Assembly (NCBI GenBank): GCA_030544225.1 | Contig: CM060485.1 | Span: 4,154,001 to 4,218,000 of the forward strand | Length of the DNA: 64,000 nucleotides | Direction: 5' to 3' | DNA from: Skeletonema marinoi | Lineage: Eukaryota > Bacillariophyta > Thalassiosirophyceae > Thalassiosirales > Thalassiosiraceae | Shown: positions 30,387 through 42,435 of the stretch, in pieces | Layout of the letters: each line of letters begins with the position of its first letter | Position numbering within the stretch: position 1 is the stretch's first letter | The notes under the pieces: generated by a model | The model's input: the letters and a program-made list of their open reading frames with translations, nothing else | Told to the model about the DNA's origin: nothing | Database searches by the model: none | Position numbers and translations under genes: made by a program

Positions 30387-31832
30387 ATGTTGTCGAAATG
30401 TATGTTACCGCCAATCAAACTGGCACGGGCTGTGCAATGGAAAGGACGGCTAGGCAAATCTAGGTAAGCCTTGACATCGTTCTCTGCAAGTTCTGTCTTT
30501 TTGTTCATCATCAGTCATGAGTATAATATCTCAACAATTCTTTCCGTATGCAGCGCACTCTTGTGTATTGACATTACAAATCAACAAATTGGCTTATCCT
30601 TGGCTTATTATCGTCAGCAAGTACCAGCACACGACGAAACAGATTCCAATGCAGAAAACAACAACAACTCGGAGAGTGTCAGCAACAATGCTACAACTCT
30701 GATAACTCCCCTGCCCCCGATACCTTACATGTCAAACAAACCATATCACCCATCATATGCATTCCTGCATCGACCAGAGTTAGACAAACAGCAGGCAACA
30801 ACTTCGTTGCGAAGAAAAGAACGGACGTTAGAGATTGCCAATCAATTAGCTCATTTAGCGAAGCAGAGAGAAGTCAATGGCATTTTGATCCGATGGCCTG
30901 GAGATTTAGGTGGATTCGTTTGCGGCTCCACAACGTCAAAAGAAGAAGTATCCAAAACTAGAGAGGAAGATCAATTGCTGCTCTCACTTGAGGATGATGG
31001 GAGAAGTAGAAGTAACATTGGTCAAGCAGGTGCAGTCCACGAACATGGAGATGGGTCGATGGGATATTTGCGAGGGAGAATTTTATATGTGTTGGACAGC
31101 TGCTGCAATAGTCATGGGCATAATGAAACAAAAGTGTCTTCAGAGCCTCTCTTAATGGAAGGAGCGCGGCCTTTCGCTCTGTGGGATACGTCCAACTCGG
31201 AACAAGACTGGGTTCTAGATCAACAACATAAGAGCACACCCTCGTCTACGAACAGAGTTGACAAATATGGCAATTCATTCACTGAGACAGACTCATGGGG
31301 TAGATCAGCCATCTTTGGCAACAATCCCCCCAAACCAACACAAGGGCAGTTTCGTTACTCGTCCAAACAACTACATTATGGTTATCGAGTCAGCTGTGAG
31401 TTTGGCTCGTCAAAGGCTGCTTCGGAAAAACCTCGTGCGCCGCACCGAGATAATTTTGACAGCTTTCAAGATAGTGAGTCGTACTTGAAGCAATTTGAAG
31501 GATCTCTTGCTGCCATGCACGCTCTCTATGAGTTTGCTGGGGTGCATCTGAAAGGGAAAATCACATTGCCGTCTTGGGTATCAACATCTCCAGAAACCAA
31601 TAATCGCGATGATAAGCAGCCTGGGGCTATGGGAGAAAATGAGCTGCTTTCTGAAGATCCATCGACGGTCCATCGCGGATACCGCCGTTCAACTGGCAGC
31701 AGCACGAACAACTCCAAACAGGCTGGGATATCTAAAACTGACTCTTCAGCACCACCAAGAAAGGTGCCGCTAGTGGCCTTGGCAAAGATGCCAGTGCGGA
31801 GACGCCGAAGGGAAGCAGATCGTAGGTCTTAA
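30387..31832 (+). CDS. Divergent YqgF/RuvX-like protein, probably organellar
   Basis: Exons join(30387..30463,30554..31832) give 451 residues. Exon 1 encodes MLSKCMLPPIKLARAVQWKG, basic and hydrophobic like a mitochondrial presequence; the intron (GTAAGC...CAG) joins it to SSALLCIDITNQQIGLSLAY. That strand-Asp-strand start resembles the first motif of the RNase H-fold YqgF/RuvX nucleases (D-x-G-x-x-x-IG). LAHLAKQREVNGILIRWPGD resembles the second block, RPFALWDTS the third (LWDER), and SLAAMHALYEFAG the C-terminal D-x-x-AA-x-x-IL helix. Several acidic residues of the active enzymes are not clearly kept, and inserts are long. If related, it may process organellar nucleic acid or be catalytically dead. 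Family call is tentative. Confidence 0.5.
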
Positions 31833-32377
31833 TTCATGAATAATTTATACCACTTTACTTAGCACGATGATAGCATAGAAGCACCCAACAGTGAAAGATG
31901 TTTTGACCTCTTGTGGAGTACACGAGGTATCCACCCATTCAGCAGGAAACCAGGTTTGCGATATACTTTGAGGTCAACTCTTCAAGTGCAATGATGAAGC
32001 CAACCCACTCTGAATAACGAGTGGATTCAAAGCCCTTCGGAAAATTGACGAATAAATGTGCATGGTCCAGGGCAAAGATATGATCACAATAGAGCCATAG
32101 ACAAGGATCAAACAAGCTATCCGCTTCATCTGTAATGCACTACGACACAAATATGAAGTAAAGAAAAATAAGTTGTGCTAAGACTGTATCCACATGGATT
32201 AAATCATTACATGGCAAAAGGTAGCTGTGTCGTGACCATTTACGTCGTCCCCAAAACACTCAACTCTCCCCCATGCTGTGCGACCATAATCATCCCTCGA
32301 AACGAATCATTCGCCGCACTCCCCAGACATGCATCCAAAGTATTATTTGTATCACATCACCAAAAGCAACAAATCGC
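31833..32377. other. Intergenic region between convergent genes
   Basis: 545 bp between the YqgF-like gene and Psb27, tail to tail. No gene, RNA or repeat is supported. Confidence 0.55.
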
Positions 32378-33217
32378 TTAACGGCTACGCTTAAGACTCT
32401 TGTCAATCTCAGCATATTCCTGGTACAACCTCTTCCTCCTCTTCTCTGGCAAAGGGTACTTGTATCCATAACTGGTGTAGTGTCCTGCCAAAACATTGAT
32501 CGAGGTATACAAAGTCGAGAAACTGGGCTTTCCAGCAACCTGAGGAAATCTCCTGTAATAACTCACAAAGTCAATCATCTCCTTCTTGAGATTCTTTCCA
32601 AAGTCCTCCATACGGTCGGAACCCTTGGCAAGTCCAGTAGCGGTGACCATGTGAGAGCGAACTCTGGCGGCATCAGTTTCGTAGCTGTAGGTGAGGCCCC
32701 AGTCCGAAGGGAATTCGTACTCTTTTGATTGCTCAGGGACGACGATTTCGGCTGATGCGATGGTTGGGAAGAGGATGGTTGAGGCGGCAGCGGTGGAGGC
32801 TGTCTGAAGGAATTGACGACGGGCAGATTGCTCGTTCTGATGAAGAGAGAGAAGTAGAGATAGAAAAGGGAAATGAAATGATATGTCAGTAATTCAATAA
32901 TATGTGATAGACATATCGTCTGTGATGAATGTTCCTTTTCATGATCTGTGAAGCTATTGCATGCATGCAATCCTCTCCAACCCATATTTCATGTGCTGCT
33001 TGATCAATCATTGTTGCACCTAATGCAATTCTAAACTACGCAGCAACACCGAATGGATATTCCCCCTGCTACCGGCATCAACCAATTCTCAATTCGCGTC
33101 TTCCTCCCGATCTCTAGAACACTTAGAACAATCAGAGGCACAATGTAGCCTTACCGATACGGAGAAAGCTCCAGCAGTGGAGGCGATAGCAGCGGCGACA
33201 ATAAGTTGAGTCTTCAT
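32378..33217 (-). CDS. psb27: Photosystem II assembly protein Psb27, plastid lumen
   Basis: Two exons, complement(join(32378..32836,33155..33217)), give 173 residues. Exon 1 is a signal peptide (MKTQLIVAAAIASTAGAFSV; Phe at the expected cleavage site of a diatom plastid preprotein). Exon 2 begins with a second, twin-Arg thylakoid signal: NEQSARRQFLQTASTAAAS ending ASA. The mature part has the Psb27 core: FVSYYRRFPQVAGKPSFSTL, INVLAGHYTSYGYKYPLPEK and RLYQEYAEIDKSLKR, like the cyanobacterial LAGHYxSYGxRPLPEK motif. Psb27 binds CP43 during photosystem II assembly and repair on the lumen side. The length of the mature protein (about 120 residues) fits the family. Confidence 0.93.
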
Positions 33218-33549
33218 GGTAGCAGTCACTAGATAATATGAGGTCGAAGGCAACGTGTCTGCAGATGCTATTGTGTTGCAGTCAGCTCTCACAGTGCCAT
33301 TGTGTCAGAGGTTGACTCTGATGATTTTGGCCACGTACGTGCGTGTAAGATTTTTGGCTACAAGCGGGCAACCCCGCGCCCGCTCGCTAAGCATCGCGAA
33401 AATCCAAGAGCAAAAATATCATCTTTTTGACTGTGCGCTTTTGACGTTGTTCTCACTTTCACTACTTTGTCAACATCATTGCCATCTTCCAATAGCAACG
33501 CCAACAACACCCTACTTCAGTCTCAGCCTCCTCCTGTTTCATCATCACC
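33218..33549. other. Intergenic region between Psb27 and the HOP2-like gene
   Basis: 332 bp, divergent promoters. No other feature is seen. Confidence 0.55.
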
Positions 33550-36264
33550 ATGACCGCTATCAAGATCAAGGCCGCATCCAAGTCAACCGACGCCCCTCCA
33601 GCCGACGAGGCGGCACCAAAATCACCCACGGCGTCAATCTCCTCTGGCGATGATGCTGCGCCGCCCGCATCATCCAACGCCAACGATCGTGACAACGACT
33701 CTTCCATTGATGATGGTTCTTCCAATGGAGGATCCTTCTCTGGGAATGAGGAGGCAGTGGTCGATGGTGAAGTGAAGGCCTCCTCTGTCAAGGGCGGTGG
33801 GGGTGAGGAGGATGCCACGGGGGAGGATGATGCTAATCACGACTCCAATGACGCCGCTGGGGAGGAGGGTAACGTTGAGACTGCTGCCACTGACAATGGC
33901 AAGAAGGAGGAGGAAGAGGAGGGAAATGATGATGAGAAGAAGGAGGAAGATTCTCCACCTGATGCCGAGGATGCCAATGCAACAAGCGGCAATGAAGGGC
34001 AAGATGAGGATGCAATTGACGCAGAGGAGAAGGAGGAGGAGGATGGAAATGAAGGTGAAGAAGAGTGGGAATTGAAGAAGATCCTCACCGTGGAAGAAAT
34101 TATGTCAAAGACCTTGATGTGCCGCGCACCCAGCTGTCCAAATGTTGCTTGCTCCGTGTATCAATCTACGCATGATACGAATTGTGTGGATGCGTGGTTT
34201 AGCTGCTTGGATTGTCAGCAAAGGTAAGAGATATTATGTAGTTGTTCACTTGGTGTCTGATGCCTTTTTTGTTATAAACAATGCGCTCACAATATCTCAT
34301 ACTCTCCTCTCTCCACATCACTTCTTAACAACGCAGCGACTACGGTGGATGGCCCGAGGATAAGTCCGAAATCCCTATGAAATTCATGACAAAGCAGCAC
34401 CGTGAAACCATCCGTCAACACTGCACTAGAAATCCTGCGAATGCAGTCTTTCCTGATTTGCCCACGTCTCGTAATGGAGAGGAGGAGGAGAAGTCAGATG
34501 ATGAAGACGCTGGTGAGGGTGAGGAGAAATGGGACTTGATTGAAGTCATTACTGTGAAGGATTTGAAGAAGAAGAAGCCGAAAAAGTGTCAGGAAGAGGG
34601 ATGTACTTCGGCGGCATGCAGTGTCTGGGCATCCAATCTTGCACCAGACGATGAGTGGTATGGTTGTATTGACTGCATGGAAAAGTAAGTTTGATGTGAT
34701 CAAAAGCGACTTGTATGTGTGCCAAAAACTGTAACTGATCCTTGTTTGCGTCTTTATCTTTAGCTATTATGAAGGGTGGCCATCTAGTGATGAAATGCCA
34801 GTCAAACATTTGACGGAAGAGCATCGAGAACTTCTCGCGGAGAAGTGCTCTGAGAGAGAGAATCCTCCAATGCCTGACCTCCCTACTACTATGCCATTGT
34901 TGGCTACTGCTGGAGGAGGTAATGATGCTGCGAATATCACTCCTCTTCCATCCCACGAACAAGCTGTTGCTGACAATCAGTCGAACCTTGTCGTTGGTGC
35001 GTTTCGTTCCAAGGGGAAGAAGTCGGGCGTCACACCATCCCCCATGCCGCCCAAAGGAGCTTCAAAGCAGGCTGGGAAGAAGGCTGCTGCATCCAAGGTT
35101 GATCCAAAGTTGAAAGCTATGTATGATAAGTGGCAAGCAGAAGCTGAAAGAGTGGGTGGAACGACTATTATGGTTGACAAAAATGCGGCCAAGAAGTTCG
35201 TCTTTGATAAATTGCATGACTTGTTTAGCCCAGTCAACATTACGCAACTGTGAGTTCATCTTGCCTGTATCGTACTTATGAGTGTGCAGTCTTGTTTTGA
35301 TCTCACACTAACGTTTCAACTATTCGTAATTTTGTAGTTTTGTTGCATTGAAGGGTCTTGTACCCCAGCCAATTCTTCGCAAGTGCCTCGACACGATGGT
35401 AGACAAGTCAAATGACAATCCATTCGCAGACGATAGTGACGATGAGGATGAGAAACCATCCAAGAAGAAGAGCGCATCCAAGAAGTCAACAGATGAATAT
35501 GCTGGGTCTATTCGTGTCAAGGAAGGGAGAAATACCAACAATACTCTCTACTACGTTGATCACTCTAAACTCCAGAATGGGGGTAACGGCCTCCTACCAG
35601 AAGCCAGAAATGAGCTCTTCTCAGCCCTCGAGACGTCAAAGCAGGAACTTGCAGTGCTAGGTCAAAAGCAGAAGCAAATCTGTTCGGATACAGCCAAGCT
35701 TCTCTCTGAGCCAAAGAACGAGGAGCTTGAGAAGGAACTTCAAGAGCTCACGAATAAGATGGAAGTCGTGGACAATGGTCTCGATGAAGCTCGTGCTCAT
35801 GCATCAAGTAAGTTTGTGCTTTGTTGTTGTCTTGTTTTTATCTCGTAGAGTGCATTACAATGCTCACCATACCTACGCACGACTCTTTTCCGCTCACAGA
35901 TGCAAAGCATGCGAAGCAATTGAAAGGCCGCATCGACAAGATGGCAACTGAATGGCGCAAGAGGAAGCGCATGTGTCACGAATTCATCCAGAATATGGAA
36001 GAGGCCACAGATGGAACGATCTCAATGAAGAAATGTTGTAAGGGGGACGGTCCACTCGATATTGAGACTGACGAAGGAGCCATCAAAGGTGCGCGCGAGT
36101 GGAACCAGAAGAAGTTGAATAGACCCAAGGTTATGTCTAGAGGAGGGCTGAAGCAGCGAAATGGGGCGGCCCCAAATGCAGGCTTGCAGCCAAATGAGAA
36201 GTTCATTGGAGTGCTGCTTGATTCGAAGGGGATGCCACAGAGGGTCTACATGGATGAAGAGTAG
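33550..36264 (+). CDS. HOP2: HOP2-like homologous-pairing protein fused to two zinc-binding modules
   Basis: Five exons, join(33550..34223,34337..34684,34764..35249,35338..35807,35900..36264), give 780 residues; every junction is GT-AG and in frame. The C-terminal third is HOP2/PSMC3IP. A winged-helix-like part (FVALKGLVPQPILRKCLDTM, then LYYVDHSKL) carries an acidic/Lys insert. A coiled coil (LSEPKNEELEKELQELTNKM) follows, then the diagnostic MATEWRKRKRMCHEF with DIETDEGA after it. HOP2 acts with MND1 to promote Dmc1/Rad51 strand exchange in meiosis. The first 185 residues are acidic and disordered. Two similar modules follow, C-x4-C-x4-C-x(15-17)-C-x2-C then GWP (CRAPSCPNVAC..CLDC; CQEEGCTSAAC..CIDC). 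Usual HOP2 is only 200-250 residues and lacks these. Confidence 0.82.
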
Positions 36265-36540
36265 AGTGAGTGAGTAAGATTGATTATGATATGCGAGTAG
36301 TGGATACTCTATATGCATAGATGTTGCTAGAATGAATTTGTAGAAGTAAACTTTCAGTAGTTGTTTTAGATCTAGTTAAATATATAGTGGTGGAACCGTC
36401 GCGTGTGTGTTGGAAGAAAGTTGTCGTCAACTTTAAATTTCGCTCAAACTTGTCACTCTCGATCTCCTGAGCGTTGACGCTTGTTACTATTGTACTCTTG
36501 CTTTCACTTTCGACTTGTGCAGCATCAAAGTCAACGCAAG

Positions 36541-36972
36541 ATGGATTCAAAGCCACCAAGGAACTATAATGAAGACTTGGTCAACATGATAAACGATCTA
36601 AAGAAGAAAAAGGTACGTCGTATTTCTTGCGCTCGCTCACTTACACTCTCCTATTATGTATCTCCTAAGCATCTCTTCGTCGTGCCTCCCACTCACGTAC
36701 ATCTTCCTCATCAGGACTCTGTCGGAAAGGAGATTGAGATGGAATCAAGGAAGCGTGATGAAATCCAATCCAGGATTGATGAAGAGAAAATGCGACTAAT
36801 GCATTCTGAAACACGCCTGTCAAAGTTGCAGTCATCTAATGAGGCCTATGCAAAGATGGTGAAAGAGGCTGAGGCAGCATACAAGAAGATAGAAGAATCG
36901 AGTCAGACCTTGTTGCATGTGATGAAGCGTGAGAGCAAAGTCATTCAAAAGGATTTGAATGGAGGAGTTTGA
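36541..36972 (+). CDS. SSNA1: SSNA1/DIP13-like microtubule protein
   Basis: Exons join(36541..36612,36715..36972) give 109 residues, close to the family's 110-120. The N-terminus RNYNEDLVNMINDLKKK matches the YNNELVKCIEEL start of human SSNA1. The end EAEAAYKKIEESSQTLLHVM plus KRES matches its EAEAAYLKILESSQTLL. The whole protein is a single coiled coil. SSNA1 (NA14, Chlamydomonas DIP13) forms fibrils on microtubules at centrioles, basal bodies and axonemes. It lies 276 bp downstream of the HOP2-like gene on the same strand. Confidence 0.9.
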   Translation: MDSKPPRNYNEDLVNMINDLKKKKVRRISCARSLTLSYYVSPKHLFVVPPTHVHLPHQDSVGKEIEMESRKRDEIQSRIDEEKMRLMHSETRLSKLQSSNEAYAKMVKEAEAAYKKIEESSQTLLHVMKRESKVIQKDLNGGV

Positions 36973-37087
36973 GCTTCGTGCTACTGGTGAATCCTACAGT
37001 ATCTTTAAATCTATAACAACACATGTAAATATACTATCTAATCATATCTATTCAACACGTCTTTCTCACTTCCTTGATCGCTTCTCT

Positions 37088-38089
37088 TTATTCCCAAGAA
37101 TCGACATAGCTTGTAGAACAACTGGACTGCTCATACGTAGACGACTTGGATCTTTCGTAGGAACATGATTCGTTCGATGTAGATTCAGATGATTCATCGA
37201 CCGATTCATCGTCTGTTGGAAGTGTAGTTGAGCTATTCGACAAATTCTTGGGCTTCAAGCTGCGCTTTGACTTGCTTCTTCTCTTATTGCTCTCTGAGCT
37301 ATTAAAACTCATACTCTTCTCTTCGCAAACTTTTACTGGTACCAATTTCTTCTTCAATACCATCAGCAATTTTCCATTGTTGTAGCGGCATCCTCCTGGA
37401 ACACTTTTCTGAGCCCTCTTGATGAGCTCCATGTAATCATTCTCCTCATACTTTGGCATTCGTGAGTATCCCTTTTGAACTATGAAGTTATAGGCTTCCT
37501 CGAGGAAATAGAAATAGACATTGAAACCCTTTTCTTCACGAACAAGGTAGTCTCCTCTTTCAAATCCTACAGATATAGTCGCGATAAGATGTGGTTGCGC
37601 CGCTCGTGGAACGTTTTTCGTAGGTGCTGGCTTGTATGTCCGTCTATAGCGTCTGATCTGTTGGCAGCTAGGGACGATGGGTAAGGCTGGTTGAGGTGCG
37701 GATGCAGCTTCTCCTGCATTTGTATATGCATCTCGAGATAATGCAAGAGAGTTCGATGAAACAGCTGGGTCTCTCTCAGCCAATGTAGTACTGTTAGGGC
37801 AACTCTTCTTGTCAGTGGAGCAGGAATAAATGTCTAGGCTGCTAACAGATGAAGCACCGGATATGGAAGTCGACGACTTCATGAGAAGCTCAGGATGGTT
37901 TGGTGCTGACAAGATTGCTGTAGTCGACATAATGCCGTTTGATCGAGTTGTGCTGCTTGTTGCTTCAGGAAGAAATAATGAATGATATGATGATAAGCTT
38001 GGTTGTTTTGTGAATGGAGCGCTTTGTTTTGTTACTCGTGCAGTGTTCTCAGCCGAATTATGTGTGCAGTGCCAGCCCAATGATTCCAT
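37088..38089 (-). CDS. Uncharacterised Ser-rich protein
   Basis: 333 residues from the first ATG. The N- and C-terminal thirds are Ser/Thr-rich and disordered; the C-terminal third has a basic patch (NKRRSKSKRSLKPK) and acidic Ser clusters (DDESVDESSESTSNES). A central block of about 90 residues looks folded: ISVGFERGDYLVREEKGFNV, YFYFLEEAYNFIVQKGYSRM, AQKSVPGGCRYNNGKLLMVL. I cannot assign it. No membrane span or signal peptide. Confidence 0.55.
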   Translation of the reverse strand: MESLGWHCTHNSAENTARVTKQSAPFTKQPSLSSYHSLFLPEATSSTTRSNGIMSTTAILSAPNHPELLMKSSTSISGASSVSSLDIYSCSTDKKSCPNSTTLAERDPAVSSNSLALSRDAYTNAGEAASAPQPALPIVPSCQQIRRYRRTYKPAPTKNVPRAAQPHLIATISVGFERGDYLVREEKGFNVYFYFLEEAYNFIVQKGYSRMPKYEENDYMELIKRAQKSVPGGCRYNNGKLLMVLKKKLVPVKVCEEKSMSFNSSESNKRRSKSKRSLKPKNLSNSSTTLPTDDESVDESSESTSNESCSYERSKSSTYEQSSCSTSYVDSWE

Positions 38090-38436
38090 CAATCCAATCA
38101 ATCGAAGCAAAGTGTAAATTGCTCGGATCGGAACGGCCCGGGGCTGATCAGCCTTAGATTTTGTCGTTTTGGTGTCTCAGTGGTATCGCATCGTGCTTAT
38201 CTACTGCCCCAGAGGGTAGATGGGAGTCCTCCTCACGAACTCTGAAGGATTCCGAATGACCGAAGAGACCGAAGGCGAGAACAAATCGGTGTGATGACAT
38301 CATGGTGCAGGGCTAGCTGTACGGTTGCTACCTTCCTATTCGGCGTCGTCTCTCTTTCACTAGCAGCATCGTAGCATCATAGCATAGAACTTTACTCCAT
38401 CCATAAATCTTTGACACTGATTCTATTTGAGTGTTC
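38090..38436. other. Intergenic region between divergent genes
   Basis: 347 bp. Around 38171-38185 there is a phrase (TGTCTCAGTGGT) resembling a Pol III A box, but no matching B box or cloverleaf follows, so no tRNA is called. Confidence 0.5.
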
Positions 38437-41400
38437 ATGTCAAGTGAACTTCCTACGCAATCGCATCAAGAAAATTTAGATAACGCACAAGAATTGTCGG
38501 CAGCAGCAACAAACAAAGCATCACAATCAGAAGCATCAACAAACAACAATCACAATTTATCGGCACTAGCAGTTCAACTGCAAGCACTTCAATCTGAAAA
38601 AAGAGAAAGAGAGAACGAAATCGCTCATCTGAAACGTCAGCTCAAATTACTATCTGAATTCAAAGGATTTGACATCAAGGGGAAAGAACTGTGGGAGTCC
38701 AGGGGGAGTAACGAGCGCAGTTTTATAAATGTGCTGTCAACTTTAGAGGGAGCTATGAATCATAATCAAAGCAGTTATCCGTCTGGTGATGATGGTGGCC
38801 ACAGCAGCAACTCAAATCATCCAACTTCTGACGACTACAATGGCAACGATTTGAGTGAAAGTGCGAGTAGTTTCAATGACAAACTACTGCAGAATGCCGA
38901 TAATACTCCGAATAAATACGAAGACTACGATGAGACACCATTCGAAGCAATTGCCTTTCTCTCCCCCAAGGTATCAGAATTATTAAAAGAAGAAGCATTA
39001 GCGTTAGATGATGTGTTGGATACGTCAGCATGGAGTGATAGCTCTGATAGTAGTGATGATGGATACGGCAAAAACAGACGGAGAAGAAAGAAAGGGAATG
39101 ATGACGATGAAGATGGAATTGATGAAGAGTTGGCTGGATTGGAGGCAGCTGGTTTAAGTTTACAAGAAGAGTTGGCACTTGCTGCTAATGGATTTGCTGA
39201 TTTTTATGGTGATGAAAATGATGACGACGCATATGCAAATGACGAATCTGCAACTCGTTTAGGAGAGAACAGCATCAACGAAGGTTGGGAAGATTCCATT
39301 CATGAATACTACCAGAGTAATAGTCAGCACACCTCGCAAAAATCAAGTGCGATTGACACCAACAACGGTTCTACTCCCCAACAACTCCTTTCGAAACTCA
39401 ATTTGTCATATAGTCTTGCAGATCATGCCATAACTCTTGATGTGACAAGAAAAGTGTCTGATAGAGGGTTGTACACGAGGCCATTATTATCCCGGAACGA
39501 GATTGAGACACTAGGTGTGGTTGCATTGCCTAACTGGATCGCACGACCAGGTGGGGAGGAGGATTCTTCAATTGACAATACATCACGTGGGCGTGAGATG
39601 TACATGAATCGAGTTTTATCATGTACTACTGAATACGTGGAGCCGCCCAAATCCAAAACATTACGCAAATTGTTCTCTGGATGGGTTCCTGGGCCAGGAG
39701 AAAGGCGGCCTGAAGATGAAAGAGGAGGACGTGGAAGTAGAATGGATGGAGATGAGGATAGTAAGCTTGTCACCGCATACTCAACGAGCAAGTCTCCTCA
39801 AGATTCTGCTGATAACGAAGACGACGACAATGATGACTTCGAAGAAGTCCGATCTCGATCTCATTCTCGCCAACAAATATTGATGGAGCCTCTCCCTGTG
39901 CGGACTGTTACTACGAGAATACGACCGGATGTATTATGTGGCGCTGTGATGACAGCTTTAACAACAGCAGTAGAGAAAATCGGAGGCGAGATGACAAAAC
40001 GTCAGGGTGGTCATTTGAGAGCCATCATTCCTGGGAGAAAGATGAGAGTGTGGATGCCTGGCGAATGGGAGAGAGAACAATCCAAGGTAGACGAAGAGGA
40101 TGAAGAGCGCGATTCAGAGGAACAGATTCGCAACACTTCGTTTGGTTCGCACGATGACAGTGATTCCCATAGCGTCGCATCCATGTTGTCATCTATCTCA
40201 TTTTCTTCGCCTGGCAAAGCACCCAAATCCCGAAGGCCGACCTTCAAAGTGTTACCACCATATTTAGTTGATGCGCAGCTTGTCACGAAGAAGTTGGGAA
40301 AAGAATGTGAGAGAGTGCTGCTAATTCGAGTTTATCGCATCCAGGATATTGCGCAACAAAGATCAGGTTCTGAGGATCAGGAGGAATTATTGGATGTGCC
40401 AGCCCCTCTTGATTTGTCAGCAAATGTAGATTTGAATAGTGATGGAAAAAGAATTGATCTAGAATTGGAAAGTAAGCGCAGTGTTAGTGCATTACAAGAT
40501 GCAGCGTCTCTTGTCCAAAGGCTGAAAGCTGTGGGCGGGGAGGGCTTTGCTATTGATCAGCCTCAACCAATGCTCACTCCACTAGATGAGCAAGACAATG
40601 AATCAGTTGCGTCGCATGCAAGCACAAAAAGCTATCTCAAATCATTCGGTGATGCAATCACATCTCCTATTAGGTACTTGAGTGGGAGCAGCGTTGCGCC
40701 TCTACTGACTTCTCCAACTCCAAGTGGATCAAAAACCAACACAGTAATGGGACTCATGTCTATGGAGCTACGGCGGAAGTGCCAAGCATCTCCATCTGTT
40801 GGAGCCTACTCGAAATCAGACAAAAGCAATGGACTGTATCCTTGTCTGGCAAAGGAGGACGCGCCATATGTACAGTCATCATGGATCTTCTTGAAAGCGT
40901 GTATCGAAGAGTTGGATGAGCACTGCTTAGGGTACAGCACTCTTGGAGTTAGTCCGCTCTTCCAGTCTCCTTCCTTAGCTCAAATTGATGTCCATTATAT
41001 TGCACAAATCAAAGCGTTTTGCCGTGAATCCATGATTGTGTCGTTAGTCAAAACGGCGTCTGAGTTGGAGGTTTATGCACGAGAACAAGAAGTCTCGTGC
41101 AGCAATTTAGATCATTTACTGAGGCCAACTTTTGATGCATACAAGCTTGCACCTCCGCCGCTGCCAAAGCCAGTACCGTTGACAGCGTATCCTCTGGACT
41201 TTCAACCTCCCGAAGGTGAGTTTGTTTGTTGTTCACTTTTTTATCACGACCCTGCCATTATCGCTAACTTATTCGTATCTATTTACTGAATGGTAGAATT
41301 GTGTCCACCGTGGGGACCTGACGTAATGAAAGTGCTGGAGAAAATATCCGATGAATCAACTAACGATGAAACTCGTCTCTCTAGTTTTGAACATGCTATG

Positions 41401-42048
41401 CGAGCTGTTTCTCTCGTAGTTGCTGCATTTCAGCGTCAACATGATGTAGAACAGGGATCTCGTCTAGGTCGAAAGAACATGCAATGCATGGATAGGATTG
41501 CGAAAATGCAAGCCCATAAGCGAAATTCTATATTGAAGATAAGAGACTCTTATGGAAGCAATTTGCTGGCGACTAATGCAGCTGACGATTATCATCTTCT
41601 CAGGCAAAAAAGCTCCAATGCAGGATCATTGTCTGACACGATTCACTCCATTCCTGATCAGGTTCCGTTGCTCATTTGCAATGTTCTTGTCGGCAACGCA
41701 GCAGGCACATGCTTTATCACTACTTCGCACATTCTCTTTCACACACAACTCGTACCTATAATTGGCGGAGACAAAGTACATCTATTCTCGATCAAGGATG
41801 TTGAGCTTACGATTAATCCCCCATCAAAGGCTATGCTAAGTCCTCTACCGGCAAGTATTTCATTGACCACTTCAATGTCTCGTAGCAAGGCAACACGAGA
41901 AGAAGTCTATCATTTCATCCCATCGATTGGTGCTCGTCGATTTGCAAAGTTTTTGGAGGTGGTGAGAGACGTACTGGTCGAGAACCCCGACACGCTGAAG
42001 CTAACTGAGAGAGGTGGACTGATTTACATGTATGATGAACCAAAGTAA
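38437..42048 (+). CDS. Large protein with C-terminal GRAM/PH-like domain
   Basis: Exons join(38437..41215,41297..42048) give 1176 residues. After a polar start there is a coiled coil (LQALQSEKRERENEIAHLKR). Acidic disordered stretches follow, then a middle block (VRTVTTRIRPDVLCGAVMTA, GRKMRVWMPGEWEREQ, FKVLPPYLVDAQLVTKKLG). The second exon carries a GRAM-like beta-sandwich: VPLLICNVLVGNAAGTCFIT, TSHILFHTQLVPIIGG, VHLFSIKDVELTIN and a closing helix, GARRFAKFLEVVRDVL. GRAM domains bind lipids at membrane contacts. No membrane span is evident. The overall architecture is not one I know. Confidence 0.65.
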
Positions 42049-42435
42049 GATGTAGCTGTATCACTTAATTCTATTTTCATTGCTTTCATTCGGGCAGATC
42101 AACATTATTTACCCTTGGTTCCCCCAACCTTTGACCTTGGCAAGAGACAAGCGAGCAAGAGTTAACCAGCGAGGGGACGGGCGGGTGTTATTGATCGAGG
42201 CGGGGTGTCAGCGGGCAGTTTGTTTATGACGTGGCATCCACCTTCTTTTCGACCCCACAAAACGAAACCGCCCGAATGAACGAGCAATCCTGCACTTCAT
42301 TGCACTGGAACTTATCATATTATTCGGCAGATTCATTGACTCATATCATTGGCTGGTCATCGTTCTCCATCGCATCCGCACCATTTACGGCGGCACCTAC
42401 CTATTTTGCAAATCCTTCTCAGTTTGAGCGTTTAT
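42049..42435. other. Intergenic region between same-strand genes
   Basis: 387 bp between the GRAM-like gene and the FAM210-like gene. A possible longer 5' extension of the latter is open here but lacks an ATG in a good context. No repeats or RNA genes seen. Confidence 0.5.

Noticed and set aside
38161-38250. tRNA-like phrase with an A-box-like TGTCTCAGTGGT
   Set aside because: No B box and no cloverleaf can be drawn; left uncalled.
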